Shown here in pieces: positions 1 to 6,963 of a DNA stretch of 17,884 bases. Source of the DNA: CAZTLI01 sp964614375. Lineage in GTDB: Bacteria; Chloroflexota; Anaerolineae; Aggregatilineales; Phototrophicaceae. Within the stretch, counting starts at the first letter, position 1, and each line of letters starts with the position of its first letter. The translations under genes and the position numbers were made by a program. The notes under the pieces were generated by a model that saw only the letters and a list, made by a program, of their open reading frames with translations, had not been told where the DNA came from and made no database searches. The stretch is from assembly GCA_964614375.1 (NCBI GenBank), contig CAZTLI010000057.1, positions 1 to 17,884 of the forward strand. Reading direction: 5' to 3'.

Positions 1-1088
1 TTTTCGAGCATATCCCAGCTTGTATCACAATCGCCGAGATAAAAATAGGTCAAACCCAAACGGTAGGCACAGCCCACGCGGCTTTCGTCGTAATTGATGC
101 ACTGTTGGAACGACTGCTGCGCCGCAGCAAATTCGCGCCGTGTGTATCGCATCATCCCCAACTGAAAATGGGCATCGACATAGGTGGGGTCGTTGGTCAC
201 GGCGTCTTCACAAAAGCCAATGGCGCGTTCAAACTGCCCCACCTTGCTATACGCCTCGCACAAGCGGAGATGGGCTTTGGCGTTGCGCGCATCAATGGAC
301 AGGATTCGGTCATAAATTGCGATGGCTTCCTCGTCCAAATCCAACGCTAAAAATTGCCCCGCCAGTTCAAAATAGGCCGGAATATACGCGGGATTGAGCG
401 AAATGGTATATTCTAATTCATCGATTGCCCGGTCGGTTTCGCCGATGCTCGCCAGGACAAACGCAAACGCACGATGGGCAACATACGACGAGGGGTCGCG
501 CTGCACACCCTGTTCGGCGTTTTCATAGGCCGCCGACCAGTCACCGACGCCGGCATAGGCGCGGGCGAGTATGGGATATAGGGGCGCGAAGTTACGGTCA
601 AGTTCCAGTCCGGCGCGTCCCACAGGCACAGCGCCCGCCGGATTATCCGACCACACCATCGCCGACGCCCGCAGCGCATACCCCCGCACATCACGCGGCG
701 CGACAGTTGTAATCTGGTCTGCCACGCCGAGGGCGCGTTCATAATCTTCCATATCGACCAGTACCCGTCCATAGTCATACAGGTAATCGACATCATCAGG
801 CCGCAGCGCCAGGGCGCGTTCGTACATCTCGGCGGCGGCGGGTAAATTCCACGCCAGATGATAGCGCGCACCTTCGGTCGCAAAATCGCTGGGGAAGGGC
901 GTGGCAGTGGGGGCGAGTCCCATCGCGTCCATTGCCGCCGATTGCAATTCATCAAAGCGCGCCAGCACAAACAACACCAGCGCGCCGACTACGAATCCAG
1001 CAGCCAGCACCCATCGACCCGTATGGCGTCGCCGCCGCCGGCTGTTCGTCCCAAAAAAGGGCTGCGAATAATCGCGCTTTATTTGCAT
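1..1088 (-). CDS. Membrane-anchored TPR-repeat protein, 3' end cut by the window edge
   Basis: The frame is open from the ATG at 1088 down to base 1, giving 362 residues without a stop; the C-terminus lies outside the window. Residues 1-25 are basic (RRRRRH), residues about 26-43 form one hydrophobic helix, then comes a short TPTATP-like linker and a long run of tetratricopeptide repeats (for example AAEMYERALALRPDD and AIDELEYTISLNPAY). A cytosolic basic N-terminus and an extracytoplasmic TPR region are inferred. It aligns almost end to end with the gene at 1133-2380, so the two are tandem paralogues. By comparison with that copy about 58 residues are missing. An in-frame TAG stands 18 bases before the ATG, which fixes the start; the ribosome site is weak (GAGAGA). 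TPR arrays bind proteins or organise complexes; no partner can be named. Confidence 0.88.
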   Translation of the reverse strand, partial: MQIKRDYSQPFFGTNSRRRRRHTGRWVLAAGFVVGALVLFVLARFDELQSAAMDAMGLAPTATPFPSDFATEGARYHLAWNLPAAAEMYERALALRPDDVDYLYDYGRVLVDMEDYERALGVADQITTVAPRDVRGYALRASAMVWSDNPAGAVPVGRAGLELDRNFAPLYPILARAYAGVGDWSAAYENAEQGVQRDPSSYVAHRAFAFVLASIGETDRAIDELEYTISLNPAYIPAYFELAGQFLALDLDEEAIAIYDRILSIDARNAKAHLRLCEAYSKVGQFERAIGFCEDAVTNDPTYVDAHFQLGMMRYTRREFAAAQQSFQQCINYDESRVGCAYRLGLTYFYLGDCDTSWDMLE

Positions 1089-1121
1089 CAGTCGCTGACT
1101 CGTGTCTCTCTATTATTCCGT

Positions 1122-1127
1122 ATTATA
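1122..1127 (-). promoter_or_regulatory. Candidate -10 box (TATAAT) for the left TPR gene
   Basis: A perfect TATAAT preceded by GGC sits on the minus strand in the 44-base gap between the two TPR genes, five bases after the upstream stop codon. Transcription would begin near 1115, leaving a leader of about 27 bases. No good -35 hexamer is found at the usual spacing. The paralogues may therefore be separately transcribed as well as co-transcribed. Confidence 0.5.
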
Positions 1128-1132
1128 GCCGA

Positions 1133-2380
1133 CTACCCGCCAAACCCGCCGATGGGTGTGGGGGGAATCGGTGTGGGGGGAACGGCGGTGGGCAGCCCAC
1201 GTCCGATATAGCTTGGGCAATCCTGCGTGATGCGCTGCAAGCCGATGCGAATGTTTTCGATGATGGTTGCATTGTCGGGGACGGCGCGCGCCCGTTCGAG
1301 CGCTTCTGTCAATACGTCCCAGCCTTGATCGCATTGACCCAATATCCAATGGGCGAGACCACGCAAATACCAGCATTCAATCGACTGTGAGCCATATTCG
1401 ACACAGGTTTCAAACGACTCAATCGCGGCCTCATAATTGCGACGGTTATACTGCATCCGCCCCAATTCGCGATAGGCTTCGGCATATTGCGGGTCGATAA
1501 CCAGCGCCTGTTCACAATAATCCTGGGCATCGACAAATTCCCCAACAGACGAATAGGTCTCGCACAGACGCAAATAGGCGCGCGGGTTTTCCGGGTCGAT
1601 TTCTAATATGCGGTGGTAAATGGCAACAGCCATTTCTGGAAAGTCGATGACGTTGTAAAGTGCTGCCAATTCAAAATAGGGCGCGGTCAAATTGGGATTC
1701 AGTTCAATGGCGATTTCAAGCTGCTCTATCGCTTGCTGATAACGACCAACATAAATCAACGGAATCGAATAGCTGCGATGGGCATCGGCATCGGTTGGGT
1801 CAAGCGCGACGGCCTGTGCGCCGCGGGTGAGGGCTTCTTGAAAGCGCCCAATCTGGGTATAGGCGATGGCGAGCGCCGCATGGAGTGGCGCGAAATTGGG
1901 GTCATAATCCAACCCCGTGATGGCATAGGGGATGGCGCTGGTCGGGTCTGTCCACATCAACGCGCGGGCGCGAACCGCATAACCGCGCGGGTCTGTCGGC
2001 GCGAGGTCAATCGCCCGCTGCCCCCACTCATCGGCCTCTGTCGTCCGGTCTTGCTCAATCAACAGGATGGCGTATTCATAGATATAGGCCACATTGTTGG
2101 GCTGTGCGTCTACCGCGCGCCCCATAAGTGCCGTTGCGCTGTCTAAATCGCCACTGACATGCGCTTCTGCGCCCCGCCGTGCCCATTCACTGGCAAACGG
2201 TGTGGGCGTCGGCGCATAACCGACCACATCTAAAGCCATCAGTTGCAAACGGTCAAATTGCAAAAAGACAAATACCAGAATGCCGCCCAGCAGCAAGCCA
2301 TAGAGAAACAGCCCCCGACTGGCGCCATGCCGCCGATTTTTGCCATAGGTCAATCTGGAGCGGTCTCGTCGAACGCGCAT
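1133..2380 (-). CDS. Membrane-anchored TPR-repeat protein
   Basis: This is a 415-residue protein with a basic N-terminus (MRVRRDRSRL), one transmembrane helix at about 23-40, a TPTPF linker, tetratricopeptide repeats from about 65 to 365, and a Pro/Thr-rich C-terminal tail ending GGFGG. The frame also allows an ATG at 2440. I prefer 2380 because MRVRRDRS aligns with MQIKRDYS of the paralogue, because AGGGAG lies four bases before it, and because the best promoter overlaps the 2440 codon. TPR proteins act as protein-interaction scaffolds; the single N-terminal anchor suggests an extracytoplasmic array on the membrane. The partner is unknown. The neighbouring paralogue at 1-1088 shares the whole domain order, so the pair arose by tandem duplication and may work together. 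Confidence 0.9.
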   Translation of the reverse strand: MRVRRDRSRLTYGKNRRHGASRGLFLYGLLLGGILVFVFLQFDRLQLMALDVVGYAPTPTPFASEWARRGAEAHVSGDLDSATALMGRAVDAQPNNVAYIYEYAILLIEQDRTTEADEWGQRAIDLAPTDPRGYAVRARALMWTDPTSAIPYAITGLDYDPNFAPLHAALAIAYTQIGRFQEALTRGAQAVALDPTDADAHRSYSIPLIYVGRYQQAIEQLEIAIELNPNLTAPYFELAALYNVIDFPEMAVAIYHRILEIDPENPRAYLRLCETYSSVGEFVDAQDYCEQALVIDPQYAEAYRELGRMQYNRRNYEAAIESFETCVEYGSQSIECWYLRGLAHWILGQCDQGWDVLTEALERARAVPDNATIIENIRIGLQRITQDCPSYIGRGLPTAVPPTPIPPTPIGGFGG

Positions 2381-2408
2381 TGCACTCCCTGATAATGCCA
2401 CACAAAAC

Positions 2409-2429
2409 ACAGCAGAAATGCTCTGCTGT
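2409..2429 (-). repeat. Perfect 8-bp inverted repeat in the TPR leader
   Basis: ACAGCAGA and TCTGCTGT are separated by five bases. On the minus strand the repeat falls just after the predicted transcription start (about 2432) and before the Shine-Dalgarno of the 2380 start. It would form a hairpin in the mRNA leader, or it may be an operator. No U-run follows, so it is not a terminator. Confidence 0.55.
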
Positions 2430-2438
2430 TGATACTTC

Positions 2439-2468
2439 ATGGTAGTTGAGGCCAGTTTACACTGTCAA
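2439..2468 (-). promoter_or_regulatory. Candidate sigma70-type promoter of the complete TPR gene
   Basis: On the minus strand a perfect TTGACA (2463-2468) is followed after 18 bases by TACCAT (2439-2444), a 4/6 match to TATAAT. Transcription would start near 2432, upstream of the preferred ATG at 2380 but downstream of the alternative ATG at 2440. This supports the shorter protein. Confidence 0.45.
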
Positions 2469-2517
2469 GATTAAGCATTTATGACAATTACAGTAAGACG
2501 CTTGCTATCCGTAGCTG

Positions 2518-2523
2518 TATAAT
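2518..2523 (+). promoter_or_regulatory. Candidate -10 box (TATAAT) overlapping an ATG
   Basis: A perfect TATAAT includes the first two bases of the ATG at 2522. If it is functional, transcription begins near 2530 and the membrane protein must start at a later ATG (2540 or 2555). No convincing -35 element is seen. Confidence 0.4.
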
Positions 2524-3160
2524 GAGTGAACCGTTGTCTATGGATTCATCTCTTATGCCCCGAACACAACCCCAATCCGCGCTTGAACCACAACTTCAAA
2601 ACGAACTTGACGCCGATCCATTAGAGGGCGACTCCGACCCCACGCCAGAACAAGCGCCTCAAAGCCGTTTCATGAACGTCGATGAACTTGAGGCGCGTCT
2701 CTGGCGCTGGCGGGATGCTGAAGAGTTCTTTATCTTGATGCGTTCGATAACCTTTATGTCATGTATAGCTGTATTGGCTATAGTCAATCCCTTCCAACTC
2801 TTTTTCTTTGGCAGCGTGTCTCCGTTGGAGCAGTTCCTGACACACGGTATGGGGCTGCTTTTTCTGATACTTGGCTTATTGGACATCCGGCAATATAGAT
2901 CGCATGAGAAAATGCGCCGACACGTCTTCCGATTAGCCAACACGAGCAGACATTTTGCACTTGGTTTAACAATGTTCGCCATTTGTATTCTTGGCGTTAT
3001 TGGCCTGCGACAACCGCGCTTTTTAATTGGGAGCAGTGGCTATAATTATTCGTATGTTGATTTGTGGTGGATTGGTGTCATTTTGATGGCGCTCGGTTAT
3101 GGCACGATGTCCCTATATCGCGCCTATCAGGTCAAAAAGCTGCGCGAACTGGAGATGTAA
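2522..3160 (+). CDS. Unrecognised four-helix membrane protein
   Basis: I do not recognise this 212-residue family. Residues 1-55 are hydrophilic, acidic and rich in Pro and Gln. A conserved-looking stretch LEARLWRWRDAEEFF (about 57-70) precedes four hydrophobic segments at about 73-96, 104-122, 144-162 and 178-199. The loop between helices 2 and 3 is basic (RQYRSHEKMRRHVFR), as is the C-terminal tail, so both termini and that loop are probably cytoplasmic. Three in-frame ATGs occur at 2522, 2540 and 2555, none with a clear ribosome site; the TATAAT over the first makes the later two plausible. The transmembrane part is visibly more AT-rich than the flanking genes. It is divergent from the TPR gene and has its own promoter. 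Function is unknown; the paired helices loosely recall 2TM-domain proteins. Confidence 0.75.
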   Translation: MSEPLSMDSSLMPRTQPQSALEPQLQNELDADPLEGDSDPTPEQAPQSRFMNVDELEARLWRWRDAEEFFILMRSITFMSCIAVLAIVNPFQLFFFGSVSPLEQFLTHGMGLLFLILGLLDIRQYRSHEKMRRHVFRLANTSRHFALGLTMFAICILGVIGLRQPRFLIGSSGYNYSYVDLWWIGVILMALGYGTMSLYRAYQVKKLRELEM

Positions 3161-3191
3161 CCGCACCAATCCACACCCCGCATACTCACGC

Positions 3192-3197
3192 TATAAT
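3192..3197 (+). promoter_or_regulatory. Candidate -10 box (GCTATAAT) of the SDR operon
   Basis: TATAAT preceded by GC lies 40 bases before the ATG at 3238, giving a leader of about 34 bases. GGAG at 3226-3229 is a well-placed ribosome site, eight bases before the ATG. No -35 match is seen at normal spacing. Confidence 0.5.
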
Positions 3198-3237
3198 CAG
3201 GCATATTGAATCCACAACACCTTATGGAGACTACAGC

Positions 3238-4083
3238 ATGGGGTATCAATCCATTTTTCGGCCTGACCTGTTTCGCGGCGAAACCCACATTGTCACAGGC
3301 GGCGGGTCGGGGATAGGCCGCGCGATTGCCCACGAATTGGCGTCACTGGGCGCGCATGTTGTCATCGCCGGACGCAAACAGGAAAAACTCGACACCGTGC
3401 AGGCCGAAATTCAGGCAGACGGCGGTTCGGTATCCAGCAAAGTCTGCAACATCCGCAATGAGGAGGAAGTCGTCGGACTGTTTGACTTCGTGATGGAGAC
3501 GCGCGGCGCGCTTCACGGGCTGGTCAATAACGCGGGCGGGCAGTTCATCAGTCCGGCGGAAGCCATTTCGCACAAGGGCTGGCTGGCGGTCATTGATACC
3601 AACCTCAACGGCACGTTCTTGATGAGTCGCGAAGCCTATAATCGCTATATGGGCGAACATGGGGGTACGATTATCAATATCGTGGCGGAGATGTGGCGCG
3701 GCTTTCCCGGCATGGCGCATACCGGCGCGGCGCGGGCGGGCGTCGTCAATCTGACCAAAACGCTGGCTGTCGAATGGGCGAAATCCGGCGTGCGTGTGAA
3801 TGCTGTCGCTCCCGGCCCGATTGAAGGCAGCGGCATGGAACAGTATCCCGAAGAAGTGCGCCCGTTGATTGACATGGCGCGGCAGGATGTCCCCATGAAA
3901 CGCTTGGGCACAGAGAGCGAAGTCTCGGCAGCGACGGTATTCCTGCTCTCGCCCGCAGCGGCCTACATCAGCGGTGATACCCTGTGTGTTGATGGGGCAA
4001 GTGCCCTGTGGCGCAAGCCCTGGTTCATCGACGAGCACGGCAGCGCCCCTACGCCGTATCATGGGTTTCGTGAAAATGAGTGA
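3238..4083 (+). CDS. SDR-family oxidoreductase, trans-2-enoyl-CoA reductase (PECR)-like
   Basis: This 281-residue classical-length short-chain dehydrogenase is probably cytosolic. It has the nucleotide-binding TGGGSGIG at 20-27, NNAG at 97-100, and PG at 192-193 after the last core strand. The usual catalytic YxxxK is absent: the aligned positions are T162 and R166 within HTGAARAGV. That motif and the following NLTKTLAVEW closely match what I recall of mammalian peroxisomal trans-2-enoyl-CoA reductase (HSGAARAGV), so an NADPH-dependent reduction of enoyl- or dienoyl-CoA in fatty-acid metabolism is the best guess. An open frame continues upstream to 3064, but 3238 has a promoter and a good Shine-Dalgarno, and the SDR fold begins there. 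The beta-propeller gene follows after six bases, so they are likely co-transcribed. Substrate is not certain; citronellol-type dehydrogenases share this subgroup. Confidence 0.9.
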   Translation: MGYQSIFRPDLFRGETHIVTGGGSGIGRAIAHELASLGAHVVIAGRKQEKLDTVQAEIQADGGSVSSKVCNIRNEEEVVGLFDFVMETRGALHGLVNNAGGQFISPAEAISHKGWLAVIDTNLNGTFLMSREAYNRYMGEHGGTIINIVAEMWRGFPGMAHTGAARAGVVNLTKTLAVEWAKSGVRVNAVAPGPIEGSGMEQYPEEVRPLIDMARQDVPMKRLGTESEVSAATVFLLSPAAAYISGDTLCVDGASALWRKPWFIDEHGSAPTPYHGFRENE

Positions 4084-4089
4084 AAAAGC

Positions 4090-5187
4090 ATGACACTGAA
4101 ATTGCCTCATTCGCATTCCACAAAGATACTGGTGCTCCTGGCTGTTCTCTGCATCGCATGTTTGCCCCTATCCGGCGTTCACGCGGCGGAATCATCCTAT
4201 GCTATCGGCGAGACGGGTAATCGTGAAATCGCCTATATCTCCCAACGCGATAATGCTTCTGATATTTATGTCATGGAGGCCGATGGCACGAACGAACGTC
4301 AATTGACCACCACAGGCAACATCATCAGCTTTGACTGGTCGCCGGATGGGTCACGCATCGCGTTCACTACGCGCGAAGATGACGATGTGCGGCAGATTCA
4401 CGTTGTGGACGCCGACGGCGCGAATCAGCGCCAACTGACGACAGCAGAGTCGATGGTGCAGTCAAATCGGGTCTGGTCGCCGGATGGCACACAACTTGCG
4501 TATATATCCAGCCGCAACCGACACAATGGTCAGTGGGGGAATATCTACGTCATCAATGTCGATGGCGCGCCCGGTGAACGCCTTGCCGCCACCTATCAAT
4601 GGCGGGTTCATGGGCTGGCATGGTCGCCAGATGGGTCACAATTGGCGGTCACATCCAGCACGCGCGAATTCCCGGATGAGCTATTTGTTGTCCCGGCGGC
4701 AGGTGGCGAACTGCGGCGGCTGACGATTGGTGGGGGCAGTTCCCCGGTTTGGTCACCCGATAGCACACGCATCGCCTTTCGTGGTGAACGCGAAGACGGC
4801 ACAGACATTTATGTGATTGATGTAGCAAGCGGCGTTGAGCAGCGTTTGACGACCCATCCAACCCCTGACTTTAACGCACGCTGGTCGCCGGATGGGATGC
4901 AAATCGCGTTTTTGTCATATCGTGAGCCGGATTGGGCGCAGCATCTCTATCTGATGAATGCCGATGGCGGCGATGTGCGCCTCGTAACCGATGCCAATGC
5001 CGCGTCGCCCGACTGGTCGCCCGATGGGACACAATTCGTGTTCGTCAGCGGCGTTGATGAGGGCGGGCAGTATCCCAATCCAGAAATTTTCATTGTCAAT
5101 GTCGATGGTACGGGCTTGCAACGCCTGACCGATAACCCCGAAGCCGACTCCAATCCCGCGTGGCGACCTGTGCCGCCGTCTGATTAG
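4090..5187 (+). CDS. Secreted TolB-like WD40/PD40 beta-propeller protein
   Basis: The 365-residue product begins with a Sec signal peptide: Lys/His-rich start, hydrophobic core at about 13-28, and a likely signal-peptidase I cut after VHA (residue 32). There is no proper lipobox despite two cysteines. The mature part is six repeats built on WSPDG or WSPDS, each followed by a short strand such as SRIAF and by a D-IYV-D strand, with a final degenerate W-RP blade. This is the PD40/TolB-type propeller, expected to be extracytoplasmic and protein-binding. No Pal, TolA or TolQ gene is nearby, so it should not be called TolB itself. It starts six bases after the SDR stop with only a weak GAG-type ribosome site and is probably translated from the SDR transcript. 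Confidence 0.9.
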   Translation: MTLKLPHSHSTKILVLLAVLCIACLPLSGVHAAESSYAIGETGNREIAYISQRDNASDIYVMEADGTNERQLTTTGNIISFDWSPDGSRIAFTTREDDDVRQIHVVDADGANQRQLTTAESMVQSNRVWSPDGTQLAYISSRNRHNGQWGNIYVINVDGAPGERLAATYQWRVHGLAWSPDGSQLAVTSSTREFPDELFVVPAAGGELRRLTIGGGSSPVWSPDSTRIAFRGEREDGTDIYVIDVASGVEQRLTTHPTPDFNARWSPDGMQIAFLSYREPDWAQHLYLMNADGGDVRLVTDANAASPDWSPDGTQFVFVSGVDEGGQYPNPEIFIVNVDGTGLQRLTDNPEADSNPAWRPVPPSD

Positions 5188-5215
5188 CATTTGTGTCGCG
5201 CTGCACGACGCCTGC

Positions 5216-5221
5216 TATAAT
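5216..5221 (+). promoter_or_regulatory. Candidate extended -10 box (TGCTATAAT) of the FAD oxidoreductase gene
   Basis: TATAAT is preceded by TGC, an extended -10 form. TTGTGT at 5191-5196 could serve as a poor -35 at 19-base spacing. Transcription would start near 5228, inside the first arm of the adjacent inverted repeat. Confidence 0.5.
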
Positions 5222-5224
5222 CAG

Positions 5225-5250
5225 TAAGGGCGATGCGCGAATCGCCCTTA
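5225..5250 (+). repeat. Perfect 10-bp inverted repeat at the FAD-oxidoreductase promoter
   Basis: TAAGGGCGAT and ATCGCCCTTA are separated by the six bases GCGCGA. The repeat starts four bases after the -10 box, so it covers the expected transcription start. It could be a repressor operator or a hairpin at the extreme 5' end of the mRNA. It also lies 37 bases after the beta-propeller stop, but no T-run follows, so termination is less likely. Confidence 0.6.
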
Positions 5251-5280
5251 TAAACATTTCACACTGTTGGGGGCATGACG

Positions 5281-6696
5281 ATGGGTGTATTCAGTAAGGT
5301 ACTGATGGGGTCGGCGCGGTTGGCGTCGTTGACGTGGCCTGTGGCGGCGCGAATCATCCCCGAATCGCTTGAAATTGATGACAACATCTCGCTGTGGGCA
5401 TCCCAGACTCCCCATTATGTGGTCGGCGACCCCCTGCGCGACAATATCACCGTTGACCTGGCTATCATCGGCGGCGGCTTCACGGGCACATCCACCGCCT
5501 ATCACTTCAGCCAGCGTTATCCCGAAAAGCGTGTCGTCCTGCTCGAAGCCAAATCCCTCGCCAATGGCGCAAGCGGGCGCAACGGCGGCATGATGCTCAA
5601 CTGGGTGACCGACTCCAAAGCCTATGCCAGCGATTTGATGATTCAGCACGTCTATAACACGACCAACGCTGGCATCCAGACTATCCTCGACATCATCAAA
5701 CGTCATAATATCGGCGTTAGTCATCGCACCGACGGCGCGCTGGAAATCTATACCGACCCCAAACGCGCCGAAGCTGCCCATGCCGATGTCGAACGTTATA
5801 ACCGGCTCGGTATTCCGGTAGAATTCCTCGATATGAACGCGCTGTCGAAGGCGCTGCACCTGCGCGGGGCCTATGGCGCAGTGCTCGACCCCAATGCCGG
5901 GCAAATCAATGGCGCGCAGCTTGTGCGTGGTTTGCGTCCGATACTGGTTGAACAGGGTGTGGAAATTTATGAACAGACGCCTGTGCTCAAAGTCCGCGAA
6001 GGCCGCGAAATCGTCCTGACGACGCCGCACGCCGAAGTACGCGCCAGAGCGATTGTGCTGGCGACCAATGGCTACACGGGCAAATTGGGCTATTTCCGCG
6101 ATGCCGTCTTCCCGCTGCACTCCCACGTCTTCGCCACCGCGCCCCTGAATCGTGAACAATTAGAAGCACTCGGTTGGTACGCCCATTCCGGCTATGCCGA
6201 CGACTATGACCGCATCTCCTATTCGGTTGTCACGCGCGAGGGTCATATCGTGTTCGGCGGCGGCAGCAACGAGTCCTATGCCTATCTGTTCCGCAATCGC
6301 ACCGCCTATCCCGGCACACCACAATCGGCAATGGGCGCATTCAATCGGATGGAAAAGACCATGAATGACTATCTGCCCGCCAGTCATGGCCTCGCGGTTA
6401 CACATCGCTGGACAGGGACTCTGGGAATCACGCTCAAGCGCAATAATCTGATGGGCGTGCGTGGCGACCATCGCCATATTTACTATGCGCTGGGGTACTG
6501 TGGGCATGGGGTGACGCTGGCGAACATCGCCGGACAGGTCATCACCGATATGTATTCGGGCGATGATGAACGTTGGCGTGGCCTGCCGTTTTATATGGCC
6601 GATTATGCCCCGATTCCGCCCGAACCCTTCCGCTGGATGGGCTATCAGATGTTCACACGGTTGACAGGTAAATCCCCGCGTGTCGTCGAGGGATAG
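5281..6696 (+). CDS. FAD-dependent oxidoreductase of the DAO family (amine/amino-acid oxidase-like)
   Basis: The product is 471 residues. After a 55-residue N-terminal extension comes the Rossmann dinucleotide site DLAIIGGGFTG (about 59-69), the ribose-binding Glu in VVLLE (about 89), and GASGRNGG (about 96-103), the hallmark of the DadA/OrdL/PuuB branch of the DAO family. A C-terminal GYCGHGV matches the family's GYSGHGV flavin-contact segment. Such enzymes oxidise amines, N-methylated or D-amino acids, or gamma-glutamylputrescine with release of an imine; the substrate here is unknown. An ATG at 5275 is in frame, but GGGGG at 5269-5273 is only one base from it and seven from 5281, so I chose 5281. 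No transporter or partner dehydrogenase is adjacent and it appears to be its own transcription unit. Confidence 0.9.
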   Translation: MGVFSKVLMGSARLASLTWPVAARIIPESLEIDDNISLWASQTPHYVVGDPLRDNITVDLAIIGGGFTGTSTAYHFSQRYPEKRVVLLEAKSLANGASGRNGGMMLNWVTDSKAYASDLMIQHVYNTTNAGIQTILDIIKRHNIGVSHRTDGALEIYTDPKRAEAAHADVERYNRLGIPVEFLDMNALSKALHLRGAYGAVLDPNAGQINGAQLVRGLRPILVEQGVEIYEQTPVLKVREGREIVLTTPHAEVRARAIVLATNGYTGKLGYFRDAVFPLHSHVFATAPLNREQLEALGWYAHSGYADDYDRISYSVVTREGHIVFGGGSNESYAYLFRNRTAYPGTPQSAMGAFNRMEKTMNDYLPASHGLAVTHRWTGTLGITLKRNNLMGVRGDHRHIYYALGYCGHGVTLANIAGQVITDMYSGDDERWRGLPFYMADYAPIPPEPFRWMGYQMFTRLTGKSPRVVEG

Positions 6697-6920
6697 TTTT
6701 TCGCGTTCAGCGAACAGCATTTCAGCAAAAACAATCGCAACGCCTATCCGCAACGCCTATATCCTTGAGTCTATTTTCGATATAAAGCCAGCGGGAATTC
6801 GCAGGTTGTAACCTCACCCTTTAATTCTCCTCTGTTGACCGTTAATGTTAGGTACAGAATGAACTGCCCGAAGTCAATATTGCAGCAAATATTACGAGAT
6901 TACAGCCCCGTAACCAGCGC

Positions 6921-6942
6921 ATAGGGATCGACTCATCCCTAT
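6921..6942 (+). repeat. Perfect 8-bp inverted repeat overlapping the -35 region of the ABC operon
   Basis: ATAGGGAT and ATCCCTAT are separated by CGACTC. The right arm lies where the -35 contact of the downstream promoter would be. TTGTTT follows, so a weak terminator for the FAD gene is the alternative reading. Confidence 0.5.
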
Positions 6943-6957
6943 TTGTTTGAATCGCGC

Positions 6958-6963
6958 TATAAT
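6958..6963 (+). promoter_or_regulatory. Candidate -10 box (GCTATAAT) of the ABC transporter operon
   Basis: TATAAT preceded by CGC lies 80 bases before the ATPase start. Transcription would begin near 6970, giving a leader of about 74 bases that contains an A8 run and a short ORF. No good -35 hexamer is present; an inverted repeat occupies that position. Confidence 0.5.

Noticed and set aside
413..970. 185-codon minus-strand frame inside the left TPR gene
   Set aside because: The TPR frame, which is open to the edge and matches the paralogue, is in a different phase; this one is Trp/Arg-rich and is a shadow.
3041..3046. Internal GC-TATAAT in the membrane-protein gene
   Set aside because: It lies in coding sequence as Tyr-Asn codons and is nearly 200 bases from the next start; the box at 3192 is better placed.
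3064..3237. N-terminal extension of the SDR protein to an ATG at 3064
   Set aside because: It would overlap the end of the membrane-protein gene, precede the -10 box and add 58 residues unlike any SDR; 3238 has a proper Shine-Dalgarno.
3343..4116. 257-codon open frame antisense to the SDR gene
   Set aside because: The SDR motifs on the plus strand are complete; the antisense product is His/Arg/Phe-rich without recognisable structure.
5248..6159. 303-codon open frame antisense to the FAD oxidoreductase
   Set aside because: It is opposite to a gene with intact flavin-binding motifs and shows no domain-like pattern; stops are rare there because the sense gene uses few TTA, CTA and TCA codons.
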